Origin: Caulobacteraceae bacterium
GTDB lineage: Bacteria; Pseudomonadota; Alphaproteobacteria; Caulobacterales; Caulobacteraceae
Assembly (NCBI GenBank): GCA_003164925.1
Contig: PLRV01000010.1
Span: 1 to 64,000, forward strand
Reading direction: 5' to 3'
DNA: 64,000 nucleotides
Part shown: positions 56,171 to 64,000 of the stretch, piece after piece
Layout: the number at the start of each line of letters is the position of its first letter
Position numbering within the stretch: position 1 is the stretch's first letter
Program-made: the position numbers and the translations under genes
The notes under the pieces: model-generated
What the model was told of the DNA's origin: nothing
What the model saw: only the letters and a program-made list of their open reading frames with translations
Database searches by the model: none

Positions 56171-58177
56171 ATGAGCTTTTCTGATCGCCCCATCCGCATG
56201 CAAAGCCTGACCATGAACGACCCCTCGTTCGTGCGCAGGGGGTTGGCCTTTCTGGGTCTGGATCGGAAGCCGCGCCGACCCTCGGATCAGCCATCGCTGC
56301 TGGAGAACGCCGAACGCCTGATGATGGCGGCGGAGCTGACCCTGTCCTTGGCGTCCGCCTGCCTGCTGGCGGTGGCTTTGGGCATCCGCTTCCTGCTGCC
56401 CGCCGAGCGCGGTTTGTCCGACCTGGTGGCTGGGGCCGCCGCCCTGCTGGTGGCGGGGCCGGTGTTCCTGGAAGCGTGGGAGAGCATCAAGGAGCCCAGC
56501 CTGGACGGGGTGACCGAACGTCTGGTCGCCCTGGCCCTGCTGGCCGCGTGGGTTACGGGCGACATGATGACCGCCGCGCTGTTGCCGATCGTCATGACCG
56601 TGGGTCACGTGCTGGAGGAGCGCAGCATGCTGGGCTCGGACGAGGCCGTGAAGGCCCTAGGGCGCCTGACCCAGGCTGACGCACGGCGAATTCGTTCCGA
56701 CGGCGGCTATGAACTTGTCTCCACCACGGCCTTGCACGAAGGCGACATCATCGAACTGCGCGCGGGCGAGCGTCTGCCGGCCGATGGAATTGTACGCAAG
56801 GGCCTGTCCAGCCTGGACATGGCTTCGCTCACCGGCGAGTCCGTGCCGGTGGAAGTCGGTGAAGGCGACGCGGCTCTGGCCGGTTCGATGAACATCGATG
56901 GCCTGCTGCACGTCCAGCTGACGCGGGTCGGCGAGGACACGACCCTGGGCCGCATCATCACCCTGATGCGTGACGCCGAGGAAGCCAAGCCGCCGGTGAC
57001 GCGCCTGCTGGACCGGTACGCCAATCAGTACATGATCCTGGTGATCCTGGTGGCGGCGGGCACTTGGTTCGTGACCAACAACGTTCCTTCGGCCCTGGCG
57101 GTGCTGGTGGCGTCCTGCCCTTGCGCGCTGGTGCTGGCGACGCCGGCCACCTCGGTTGCGGCCATCGTGGTGGCGGCGCGGCATGGCATCCTGATCAAGG
57201 GTTCCGCCTTTCTCGAGCACCTGGCCGATGTGACGTCGGTTGTGTTCGACAAGACCGGCACCATCACCACCGGCCAACTGCATCTGACGGAGGCGCAGGT
57301 CGAGCCCGGCGCCGACGAGGCGCTGATGCGCCGCCTGGCGGCGAGCTTGGGCGCGTCGAGCAACCACCCCTTGAGCCGGGCGGCCATGACCTGCTGTCCT
57401 CCAGAAGAGCGCCTGGCCGTGCTGGAACCGCGCGAGATGGGCGGCTTCGGCGTTGTGGGGATGTATGAAGGACAGGAGGCCGCCTTAGGCCGCGCCGACC
57501 TATTCGTCCGTCTCGGCGTCGAGGCGTCCGCCCCGCCGGCCCACGACGGTCCGATTGCGGGCGTCAGCCTGGGCTCCAAGTTCCTCGGATGGCTGCTGTT
57601 CCTCGATCAACTGCGACCGGGAGCCGAGGAAGCGGTGCGTGAGTTGCGCGGGCTGGGCATGGAGCGGATTTTGCTGCTGACCGGCGACCGGGCGTCGGTG
57701 GCTCAGAACGTGGCTGCTGAAGTCGGTATCGATCAGGTCGACTCCGGCATGCTGCCGCAGGACAAGCTGAACCGTGTGCGGGACGAAATCCGTCTGGGCT
57801 ACCGGCCCATGGTGGTGGGCGACGGCATCAACGACTCTTTGGCCTTGCGGGCCGGAGCGGTGGGTGTGGCGATGGGCGCGCAGGGCGCGGACGTGGCCAT
57901 GGCTTCGGCGGATTTGGTGCTGATGACCAACGATCTGCGCCGACTGAGCACATGCATCCGCCTCAGCCGCCGTTGCCGTCGCACCATCTATGTCAATGTC
58001 GCCATCGGCCTGACCTTTACCTTCGGCCTTACCGCCCTGGCCAGTGTGGGCGCGCTGGGCGTCGAAGCCCCGATTATCGCTGCTGTGCTGCATAACGTCA
58101 GCACCTTCCTTGGCCTGGGCAACGCCGGTCGCGTCATGCTGTTCGACGAAACCCAGCCCGTTGTGGCCAAGGCATAA
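56171..58177 (+). CDS. P1B-like cation-transporting P-type ATPase without N-terminal metal domain
   Basis: 668 residues. Core motifs are present: TGES in SLTGESVPVEVG, CPC in LVASCPCALVLATPAT, phosphorylation Asp in VFDKTGTITTG (Ile for the usual Leu), HP in SSNHPLSRA and GDGINDSLAL. There is no HMA or His-rich N-terminal domain. The last helix region reads AAVLHNVSTFLGLGNAGRV, where zinc-type pumps have a conserved Asp. Metal specificity is thus open. Start could also be ATG 56216. Lies 60 bp after the SPFH genes and 57 bp before a NiCoT transporter. Confidence 0.85.
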   Translation: MSFSDRPIRMQSLTMNDPSFVRRGLAFLGLDRKPRRPSDQPSLLENAERLMMAAELTLSLASACLLAVALGIRFLLPAERGLSDLVAGAAALLVAGPVFLEAWESIKEPSLDGVTERLVALALLAAWVTGDMMTAALLPIVMTVGHVLEERSMLGSDEAVKALGRLTQADARRIRSDGGYELVSTTALHEGDIIELRAGERLPADGIVRKGLSSLDMASLTGESVPVEVGEGDAALAGSMNIDGLLHVQLTRVGEDTTLGRIITLMRDAEEAKPPVTRLLDRYANQYMILVILVAAGTWFVTNNVPSALAVLVASCPCALVLATPATSVAAIVVAARHGILIKGSAFLEHLADVTSVVFDKTGTITTGQLHLTEAQVEPGADEALMRRLAASLGASSNHPLSRAAMTCCPPEERLAVLEPREMGGFGVVGMYEGQEAALGRADLFVRLGVEASAPPAHDGPIAGVSLGSKFLGWLLFLDQLRPGAEEAVRELRGLGMERILLLTGDRASVAQNVAAEVGIDQVDSGMLPQDKLNRVRDEIRLGYRPMVVGDGINDSLALRAGAVGVAMGAQGADVAMASADLVLMTNDLRRLSTCIRLSRRCRRTIYVNVAIGLTFTFGLTALASVGALGVEAPIIAAVLHNVSTFLGLGNAGRVMLFDETQPVVAKA

Positions 58178-58234
58178 AAACAGGACCTGATCCGAGGGGT
58201 TCACGCGGCTGGTGCGTATGCATCAGCAGGAACC

Positions 58235-59359
58235 ATGTCGCTCGCGGGCCAAGCCGCGAAAAGGACCGGGATGTTCAATCTGTTGCGGCGCGCTATTGGC
58301 AATCAGTCGCCTAAGCTACGGCACAGGATTGCGGCGATCTACGCCCTGCTGATCGTGATCAACCTGGGGGCCTGGATCTGGGCCTTCGCGACCTTCAGCG
58401 TTCAGCCCGTGCTGCTCGGCACGGCCTTGCTGGCCTACGGCTTTGGTCTGCGCCACGCGGTGGACGCCGACCACATCGCCGCCATCGACAACGTCACCCG
58501 CAAGCTGATGAACGAGGGCAAGCGGCCAGTGACGGTGGGCTTCTTCTTCGCCCTGGGCCATTCCACCGTGGTGATCCTCGCCGCGCTCGCCATCGCGGGC
58601 ACGACCAAGGCCGTCAATTTCGATGCGCTCAAGCAGTACGGCGGCCTGATCTCCACCTCGGTCTCGGCCCTGTTCCTGTTCCTTATCGCGGCCATGAACC
58701 TGATGATCCTGCGCGGGGTGTGGAAGACCTTCCGCCAGGTCCGCGATGGCGGCGCCTATGTGGAGGAGGACTTCGACCTGCTGCTCAACAAGCGCGGGGT
58801 GGTCTCGCGCTTCTTCCGGCCGCTGTTCAAGCTGATCAGCCACAGCTGGCACATGTTCCCGCTCGGCTTCCTGTTCGGTCTGGGGTTCGACACGGCCACC
58901 GAGGTGGCCTTGCTGGGCATCTCGGCGACCCAGGCGGCCAAGGGCCTGTCGATCTGGACCATCATGGTGTTTCCGGCCCTGTTCGCCGCCGGCATGGCGC
59001 TGATCGACGCCACGGACGGCATCCTGATGCTGGGCGCCTATGACTGGGCCTTCGTTAAACCGATCCGCAAGCTCTACTACAACCTGGTCATCACGATTTT
59101 GGCGGTGGTCATCGCCGTGCTGATCGGCGGCATCGAGGCCTTGGGCCTGATCAAGGATCAACTCAACCTGTCCGGCGGCCTGTGGAACAAGGTCGACATG
59201 CTCAACGGCAACTTCAACAGCCTGGGGTTCATCATCATCGGCCTGTTCATCGTGGCCTGGGTCGGTTCGATCATCGTCTATCGCTATATGGGCTACGATG
59301 AACTGGAGACACGCGCTGTCGCGAAAAGATCGCCGAGTGAAGAGTTGTTGAGGGACTAG
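58235..59359 (+). CDS. NiCoT-family nickel/cobalt transporter (HoxN/NixA-like)
   Basis: 374 residues with about eight helices. The signature RHAVDADHIAAIDNVTRK in helix 2 (H-x4-D-H), FALGHSTVV, FLFGLGFDTATEVALLG and LFAAGMALIDATDG are all typical of high-affinity Ni2+/Co2+ uptake permeases. AGGAACC precedes the ATG. Being next to an efflux-type ATPase and near a CnrX-like sensor supports a metal-handling locus. No nickel enzyme or cobalamin operon is adjacent. Confidence 0.92.
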   Translation: MSLAGQAAKRTGMFNLLRRAIGNQSPKLRHRIAAIYALLIVINLGAWIWAFATFSVQPVLLGTALLAYGFGLRHAVDADHIAAIDNVTRKLMNEGKRPVTVGFFFALGHSTVVILAALAIAGTTKAVNFDALKQYGGLISTSVSALFLFLIAAMNLMILRGVWKTFRQVRDGGAYVEEDFDLLLNKRGVVSRFFRPLFKLISHSWHMFPLGFLFGLGFDTATEVALLGISATQAAKGLSIWTIMVFPALFAAGMALIDATDGILMLGAYDWAFVKPIRKLYYNLVITILAVVIAVLIGGIEALGLIKDQLNLSGGLWNKVDMLNGNFNSLGFIIIGLFIVAWVGSIIVYRYMGYDELETRAVAKRSPSEELLRD

Positions 59360-59415
59360 AAAATCTTAAATCGCCACGGAAGCACGGCGCTTTCAGAAGC
59401 GCCGTCAGGGCCAAG

Positions 59416-60672
59416 TCATCCCGTCAGGGCCGTTGCGGATAGCCGTACCGGCAAGCATTCCACATTGCACGTGGCCGCGCCCAGGGGACTTAGCGATAAG
59501 CCCGAAACCCCGGGTCCACTGATGAACGTGACGCTCCTGGCAACGCAGGCCGCCACCTCGGTCCTGGTGGCGATGCGGGAAACGCCTGTCCCGATCTGCC
59601 GACGCTTGAACAGCTCGGGGTCCTTCATGAAGGTGCGTATTGCCGCTAGGCGCGTCCGCGGTTCGGCCTCGGGCAGCGCCAATGTGATGTAGCCGACGAC
59701 ACCGGCGGGCAGCTTCTCGACTTCGAATCCCGGGTCCGACACCAACAGTTCCACCCTGGCGAAATTGTTAGCCAGAAATCGAAGCGCCTCGCTCAAGGCG
59801 AAAAAAGAAGGATCGCGAGGGGTCTCGTAGATCGACGCCACCAGCCTGGCCCTCTGCGCCGCAGGCAGGCGCGAAAGGAACTGGGCATAGGCTGTTCGCC
59901 CCGCCGGTCGGATCAGGGATGAGAAGTTCAAGGGAACATACAGGACCCCGCCGACCTTGCTCTGGCTCACGGCGGCTATGGCGCTTTCCACGCAGCCTTC
60001 GTCGAACTCCTCAGGAGCGATATCGTACAGCGCCCTGATGCTAACCAGATTGTCATGCAGGGTGTTCACGCTCAGGGGTTTGCACAGCGCTAAATCGCCG
60101 ATGAACCGACCAGAGGGAATGGAGTACACGCCGCGATAGACCGGATCGTAGTTTCGATCGAACTTGGGCGCGGAAAACCTCAAGGGCTGTGCGGCGCCTG
60201 GAGAAGGCGTGGAGGGACCGATGGGGATGGATTGCACGCCCTTGGCCGTTAGCCGGTTCAGTTGTCCCTCGAAGGGCGGATGAATGTCGCTGCCTTCGCC
60301 CGCGGTCATTTTTCTCAGGTCGTTGATGTCTATGTTGGCGAAGCGATGGGTTTCCAATTCGCTGCCCTCGAACACCAGCAACGTCACCTCCCCGCTGCCC
60401 GAAGCACCGAACAGCTTGACCTGAAGCTCGTGCGCCAAGGCCTGGAGGCTGACTGTGTCCAGCACACGAACCCTCGGATCCGACAGGATGTAGGCGAAGG
60501 GCGTCATTTGAATGAATTGGCGGGGCCACGCCCAGCGGCTCTCGAGGAAGGCGTTGATCAGCTTGCCCACGAGAATGTTGAGCTCCGTTGACGTGGGCTT
60601 GCCCTGCTTTCCCTGCACCAGCACCCGAAGGCAGGCGATGGCTTTGGATACCTCATCGACGTTAGTCATCAC
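59416..60672 (-). CDS. Uncharacterised 418-residue protein, faint EAL-like C-terminus
   Basis: I do not recognise this protein firmly. No signal peptide or helices. The C-terminal half has phrases placed as in EAL phosphodiesterase domains (FDEGCVESAIAAVSQ, VLYVPLNFSSLIRP, LVASIYETP, GTGVSRIATRTEVAACVARS, VTFISGPGVS), but none of the E-A-L, N, D-D or metal ligands of an active enzyme. The N-terminal half (TLLVFEGSELETHRFANI) is unplaced. It could be an inactive relative that senses or scaffolds. Monocistronic. Confidence 0.5.
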   Translation of the reverse strand: MMTNVDEVSKAIACLRVLVQGKQGKPTSTELNILVGKLINAFLESRWAWPRQFIQMTPFAYILSDPRVRVLDTVSLQALAHELQVKLFGASGSGEVTLLVFEGSELETHRFANIDINDLRKMTAGEGSDIHPPFEGQLNRLTAKGVQSIPIGPSTPSPGAAQPLRFSAPKFDRNYDPVYRGVYSIPSGRFIGDLALCKPLSVNTLHDNLVSIRALYDIAPEEFDEGCVESAIAAVSQSKVGGVLYVPLNFSSLIRPAGRTAYAQFLSRLPAAQRARLVASIYETPRDPSFFALSEALRFLANNFARVELLVSDPGFEVEKLPAGVVGYITLALPEAEPRTRLAAIRTFMKDPELFKRRQIGTGVSRIATRTEVAACVARSVTFISGPGVSGLSLSPLGAATCNVECLPVRLSATALTG

Positions 60673-60933
60673 ACACAGACCTGAATTCGATTACATAGAC
60701 ACGAACGTGGCCGCCCGGTAATCGGGCTAGGTTTGAACATTACCCGCAGATCATCCTGTGGTTTAATGATGGCTGTCGATGAAGAATCATCAGTTAACGG
60801 GCCGGCTTAGCGAATTTTCGTTGAATGATTTATTGTGGCATAGGACGAAGCGCGATGGCTCCGTTGTCTGGGCCAGAGTCTGATGGCGTCATCTTGGGAC
60901 ATGCGGCAGGTGGGCCACTCATCGCCCACGCTG
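60673..60933. other. Intergenic stretch with a partial copy of the tipN-type repeat
   Basis: No gene seen between the EAL-like gene and the histidine kinase. Bases 60875-60896 match 28053-28074 in 20 of 22 positions. The right half of the palindrome is missing here, so this is a partial copy. The segment is relatively AT-rich near 60720-60840 and should contain the promoter of the EAL-like gene. Confidence 0.45.
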
Positions 60934-62520
60934 CTAGACCGGCGCGTCCTGTTGCTGCCTGGCGTATTTCGCGATCATCAGAGCCAGCTCCGCCTGAAGA
61001 AACGGTTTTGTAAGGCGCGGCAGATCGAGGGGTTGGTCGGCCGTTTGGGGAAGCTCCGCGAAGCCGCTCGCCAGAATGACCTGGAGCTCAGGCCTAGTCT
61101 GGCGTAACCGCCGCGCCAGCTCCAAGCCCGTCGTGTCGGGCATGGCGTGATCGGTGATCACCATATCCACCTGACTTTCATTTTCCAGAAGGACCAGCGC
61201 TTCGGCCGCAGATCCAGCCTCCAGAACGGTATGGCCCAGGTCCTCAAGCATGGCGGCCGTGCCCCTGGCGACGAGAAAATCGTCGTCCACAACCAGCACC
61301 CTGCATGGGCGCGACGGCGGGAAGATTTCAGCAGGCCTGTCCGGCCCCGGGGCTTGGGGGGTGGCGGGGTCGGCGAGGGGGAGCCACAAGTCGATCCGGG
61401 CGCCTTCGCCCGGCCGGCTTGACAGCTTCAGCGCGCCTTCCGATTGCGCGGCAAGACCGTGCACCATGGACAGGCCCAGGCCCGTGCCCCGGCCCACGCC
61501 CTTGGTGGTGAAGAACGGGTCGGTGGCCCGGGCGAGCAGCGTCTGGTCCATGCCGCAGCCGGTGTCGATCACGCTGAGCCGGATGTAGCGGTCGCGCGCC
61601 AAACCCGCAGGCGCCTCTGGACTCGTCGCATCTATCTCGGCGGCGGCGAATGTGATCGCGCCCCCGTCCGGCATCGCGTCGCGGGCGTTGAGCGACAGGT
61701 TGAGGAGCGCTAGTTCAAGCTGGTTGGGGTCGATCAACACGGGTGACAGATTGGGCGGTAAGTCCTGGAGGACGCGAATTTTTGGCCCTAGCGATTGGTC
61801 GAGCAAGCCTGCCATCCCCGTGAAAAGCTGCGCTAGATCGACCGCGTGCGGGCGCAGCTCCTGACGGCGTGCAAAAGCCAGGAGCCGCTTGGTCAGGGAG
61901 ACCCCGCGCTGGGCGCCCTGCATGGCGTTGTCCAGCAGGCGGTGCGATGTCGGGTCGTCCGCCAGGCGCTTCTTCAGGATCTCCAGACTGCCCATGGTCG
62001 CCATCAGCAGGTTGTTAAAATCGTGCGCCACGCCTCCGGTCAGGTGTCCGATGGTGTCGGATTTTTGCGCTTCGAACAGCTGAGCCAGCGCCTGTTCACG
62101 CTCGCGCGTGCGCTGCTCGATGCGGATTTCCAGTTCCTCGTTGAGCTGCTGCAAGGCCGCGCTTGAGGCTTCCAGCGCCGCGGTTTGCTCGGCCACCCGC
62201 TGTTCAAGTTCGGCGTTGAGCCGTTCCAGTTCGCGCGTCTTGCGGTGCAGTTCAGCGAATACCCGCACCTTGGCCCGCAGCAGGTCCGGTACGACCGGAA
62301 CGGGCGCCTTGGCTATGGCGATGGTCACTTCGGCGATGTTGCGCACCTGGGCGGTCAGGTTGGACGCCATCGAATTGACGGACTCGGTCAGGTCCTTCCA
62401 GAAGCCGGTCACCTCGACCACCTGCGCCAGGCCGCCGAGCTTCCCGTCGGCGCCCACTTCGCGCGCCTTGGCCCCAGGACCGGACTGACGTGGCGGCCTG
62501 GTGTGAATTTTCGGTCTCAT
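60934..62520 (-). CDS. Soluble hybrid histidine kinase with truncated N-terminus
   Basis: About 528 residues. The start ATG 62520 leads within 20 residues into [16 protein letters not shown], then [20 protein letters not shown], the linker of multi-HAMP kinases, but entered mid-repeat. This passes at about 75 into [19 protein letters not shown], the tail of receiver-linker kinases. Then come a coiled coil, the H-box [11 protein letters not shown], an HATPase ([32 protein letters not shown]) and a receiver domain ([27 protein letters not shown]). No membrane helix or sensor domain remains. Confidence 0.82.
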   Translation of the reverse strand: MRPKIHTRPPRQSGPGAKAREVGADGKLGGLAQVVEVTGFWKDLTESVNSMASNLTAQVRNIAEVTIAIAKAPVPVVPDLLRAKVRVFAELHRKTRELERLNAELEQRVAEQTAALEASSAALQQLNEELEIRIEQRTREREQALAQLFEAQKSDTIGHLTGGVAHDFNNLLMATMGSLEILKKRLADDPTSHRLLDNAMQGAQRGVSLTKRLLAFARRQELRPHAVDLAQLFTGMAGLLDQSLGPKIRVLQDLPPNLSPVLIDPNQLELALLNLSLNARDAMPDGGAITFAAAEIDATSPEAPAGLARDRYIRLSVIDTGCGMDQTLLARATDPFFTTKGVGRGTGLGLSMVHGLAAQSEGALKLSSRPGEGARIDLWLPLADPATPQAPGPDRPAEIFPPSRPCRVLVVDDDFLVARGTAAMLEDLGHTVLEAGSAAEALVLLENESQVDMVITDHAMPDTTGLELARRLRQTRPELQVILASGFAELPQTADQPLDLPRLTKPFLQAELALMIAKYARQQQDAPV

Positions 62521-62637
62521 CGGCGCCCCCCGCGCCCTCTCCATGAGAAAGCGGCAACGCCCCCAACGCCAAGGGACGCTATTGGTTCCCCCCGTGAGCC
62601 ATCTTTCCCGCGCGGTCCCTGATACCGAAACGGTATT

Positions 62638-62656
62638 GAGAATGATAATGCTTCGC
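62638..62656 (+). promoter_or_regulatory. Probable Fur box before the siderophore receptor
   Basis: GAGAATGATAATGCTTCGC matches the 19-bp Fur consensus in 14 positions, with GAATGATAATG as the best part. It lies 110 bp before the receptor ATG. A small inverted repeat TACCG/CGGTA at 62623-62635 is immediately upstream. Iron-dependent repression of the receptor is expected. Confidence 0.6.
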
Positions 62657-62765
62657 AATTGCGGGTGGCCATGTTAGCTGTCCCACATGAGCCTCAGATG
62701 TCGGCGGCCACCGGTCGAGGACTGGGGTTTGGCGAACAATTTAAGAGGACCGATTGGGGTATCGT

Positions 62766-64000
62766 ATGCGCGCTTCATCTGTTGCCGAGCGAAATGCTTC
62801 TTCGCTGGGCGCGACGCTCCAGACCATCGGAGCCGTAAGCGTTTGCGGTCTTGGCGCAGGCTCGGCGGCGTTCGCCCAGACCGCGACGCCGGACTCATCG
62901 GGCGCGGCGGAGCATCCCAAGTCTGCGAGCTCTAGCCAGGCCAGCCAGCTCGTCGTGACCGGCGTTCACCCCCTGCTGGGCGACAAAATTCCGTTGAGCG
63001 TCCAAGACACGCCCCAGTCGGTCAACCTCGTGCCACAGCAGCTTTTGCAAGAGCAGTCGGTCAGCCGGCTAGAGGACGCCTTGAAGAATGTTCCCGGCGT
63101 CACCTTGAACGCCGGCGAGGGCGCCGCGCGTGGCGACACCATCAACATCCGCGGCTTCTCGGCCTTCAACGACTTCTTCCTCGACGGCGTCCGTGACGCG
63201 GCGACCTATGTTCGTGACCCCTTCAACCTCGAAACCATCGAAGTTCTGAAAGGGCCGTCGGCGACCCTGTTCGGCCGCGGATCGACCGGCGGTGCGGTCA
63301 ACCAGGTGAGCAAGGCGCCGACGTTGAGCCCCATCGATACAATAACCGCCGATGTCGGGACCAATGACGAATATCGCGGCGTGGTCGACATCAACCAACC
63401 GATCGGCGCCAACGCCGCTTTCCGGCTGAACGCCATGGGCGAGTCCTCGCAGGTCGCGGACCGCGATGACGTCAAGAATCGGCATTGGGGCGTGGCGCCG
63501 GAACTCACGCTTGGCGTCGGCGAGCCCACGACCGCGACTCTGGCCTATTTCCATCTGTCGGAAAACGACAGGCCGGACACCGGCGTTCCATTCGTGAACG
63601 GCGCGCCCGCGCCGGTGAACCGGAGCAATTTCTATGGCCTGACCTCCGACCACGCGATCTCGGACGTCGACATCGGCACCTTGCGGATCAAGCACAACTT
63701 CGGTGCGAACCTCTCGCTGGCCAGCACCACCCGGTACGCCAACTATGCGTTCAACTACCAGTTCGACGCGCCGAACTTCGGCAGCGTCGCCGATGGGGGG
63801 CAGGGGCCGCCGACCGCCGGCGAGCCGCTCAGCAACATCTTGGTCGGCCGAGATTCCCCGAGCAGCTCGGGCGTGCAGACCAATCTTACCCAACAGCTCG
63901 ATCTGACAGCCCGGTTCCAGACCGGCTTTTTGCGCCACACGCTCGTGACCGGCATTGAGCTCGCGCGCCAGACCAACGACCTTCGCAGCGACAACAACCC
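62766..64000 (+). CDS. TonB-dependent siderophore receptor, 5' part
   Basis: The gene runs off the right edge; 411 codons are visible without a stop. An N-terminal export signal ends near SAAFAQT (about residue 38). A plug domain follows: QLVVTGVHPLLGDKIPLSVQ, TPQSVNLVPQQLL, SRLEDALKNVPGVTLNAGEG, the DTINIRGFSAFNDFFLDGVR block and VLKGPSATLFGRGSTGGAVN. Barrel strands then begin (VGTNDEYRGVVDINQPIG). These are typical of catecholate or ferrichrome-type receptors of the outer membrane. No TonB-box variant could be pinned down. Confidence 0.92.
   Translation, partial: MRASSVAERNASSLGATLQTIGAVSVCGLGAGSAAFAQTATPDSSGAAEHPKSASSSQASQLVVTGVHPLLGDKIPLSVQDTPQSVNLVPQQLLQEQSVSRLEDALKNVPGVTLNAGEGAARGDTINIRGFSAFNDFFLDGVRDAATYVRDPFNLETIEVLKGPSATLFGRGSTGGAVNQVSKAPTLSPIDTITADVGTNDEYRGVVDINQPIGANAAFRLNAMGESSQVADRDDVKNRHWGVAPELTLGVGEPTTATLAYFHLSENDRPDTGVPFVNGAPAPVNRSNFYGLTSDHAISDVDIGTLRIKHNFGANLSLASTTRYANYAFNYQFDAPNFGSVADGGQGPPTAGEPLSNILVGRDSPSSSGVQTNLTQQLDLTARFQTGFLRHTLVTGIELARQTNDLRSDNN

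Noticed and set aside
58178-58234. Cobalamin or nickel riboswitch before the NiCoT gene
   Set aside because: The gap is only 57 bp, too short for such an element, and no B12-box-like sequence is present.
62674-62898. Reverse frame opposite the start of the siderophore receptor
   Set aside because: It lies antisense to the receptor's promoter and signal peptide region and has no features of its own.

Overview
This is a high-GC chromosomal segment from an alphaproteobacterium, most likely a member of the Caulobacterales (Caulobacter or Phenylobacterium type). The evidence is a TipN-like polar landmark protein, the mreB-mreC-mreD-mrdA-rodA elongasome operon, CtrA-like boxes of the TTAA-N7-TTAACC type, and many 4-bp ATGA stop/start overlaps. 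No rRNA, tRNA or CRISPR array is recognisable. Almost the whole window is coding.

Layout. (1) 1-1225: the right edge of a decayed mobile element, with a frameshifted tyrosine integrase abutting dusA. The 5' end of dusA is AT-rich and looks rebuilt by the element. (2) 1147-21433: mostly housekeeping genes. These are dusA, an aspartic protease, a CobT-like protein, folA-thyA, phaB, ilvC, a deoxyribosyltransferase, a membrane protein, trmN6, a polyprenyl synthase, an aspartate aminotransferase, leuA (with a possible leaderless leader peptide), an EamA transporter and the mre/mrd/rodA operon. (3) 21434-31250: small secreted proteins, an antitoxin remnant, proline iminopeptidase, a DUF423 protein, a C15 peptidase, a dipeptide epimerase and TipN. 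Two proteins with nuclease-like folds here (SNase-like and RNase H-like) have lost their key catalytic residues.

(4) 31430-46470: an accessory cluster of 14 genes. The forward arm holds two ketoacyl-ACP synthase III paralogues flanking an acyl carrier protein, an SDR, a NeuD/PglD-like acetyltransferase and a Rieske oxygenase. The reverse arm holds two GT41 (SPINDLY-type) glycosyltransferases, a metallo-beta-lactamase-fold protein and a methyltransferase, all translationally coupled. Then follow a second methyltransferase, a DegT aminotransferase, a TauD-like dioxygenase and an aldo/keto reductase. CtrA-like boxes precede three of the transcription units. The cluster looks like a cell-cycle-linked pathway that makes and attaches an unusual acylated or aminated glycan, possibly to a surface protein such as flagellin. 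That role is inferred.

(5) 46525-59359: a probable metal or envelope-stress locus. It has a CnrY/CnrX/CnrH-like regulatory trio, then a DUF6152 protein, a dihaem cytochrome c, a parvulin-like protein, a HupE-like membrane protein, three tandem SPFH (HflK/HflC-type) proteins, a P-type ATPase with no N-terminal metal-binding domain, and a NiCoT nickel/cobalt transporter. The SPFH trio plus ATPase is the best candidate in the window for a poorly described system. (6) 59416-64000: an unidentified protein with faint EAL-like features, a hybrid histidine kinase whose N-terminus is a join of HAMP and receiver-linker fragments, and the start of a TonB-dependent siderophore receptor behind a probable Fur box.
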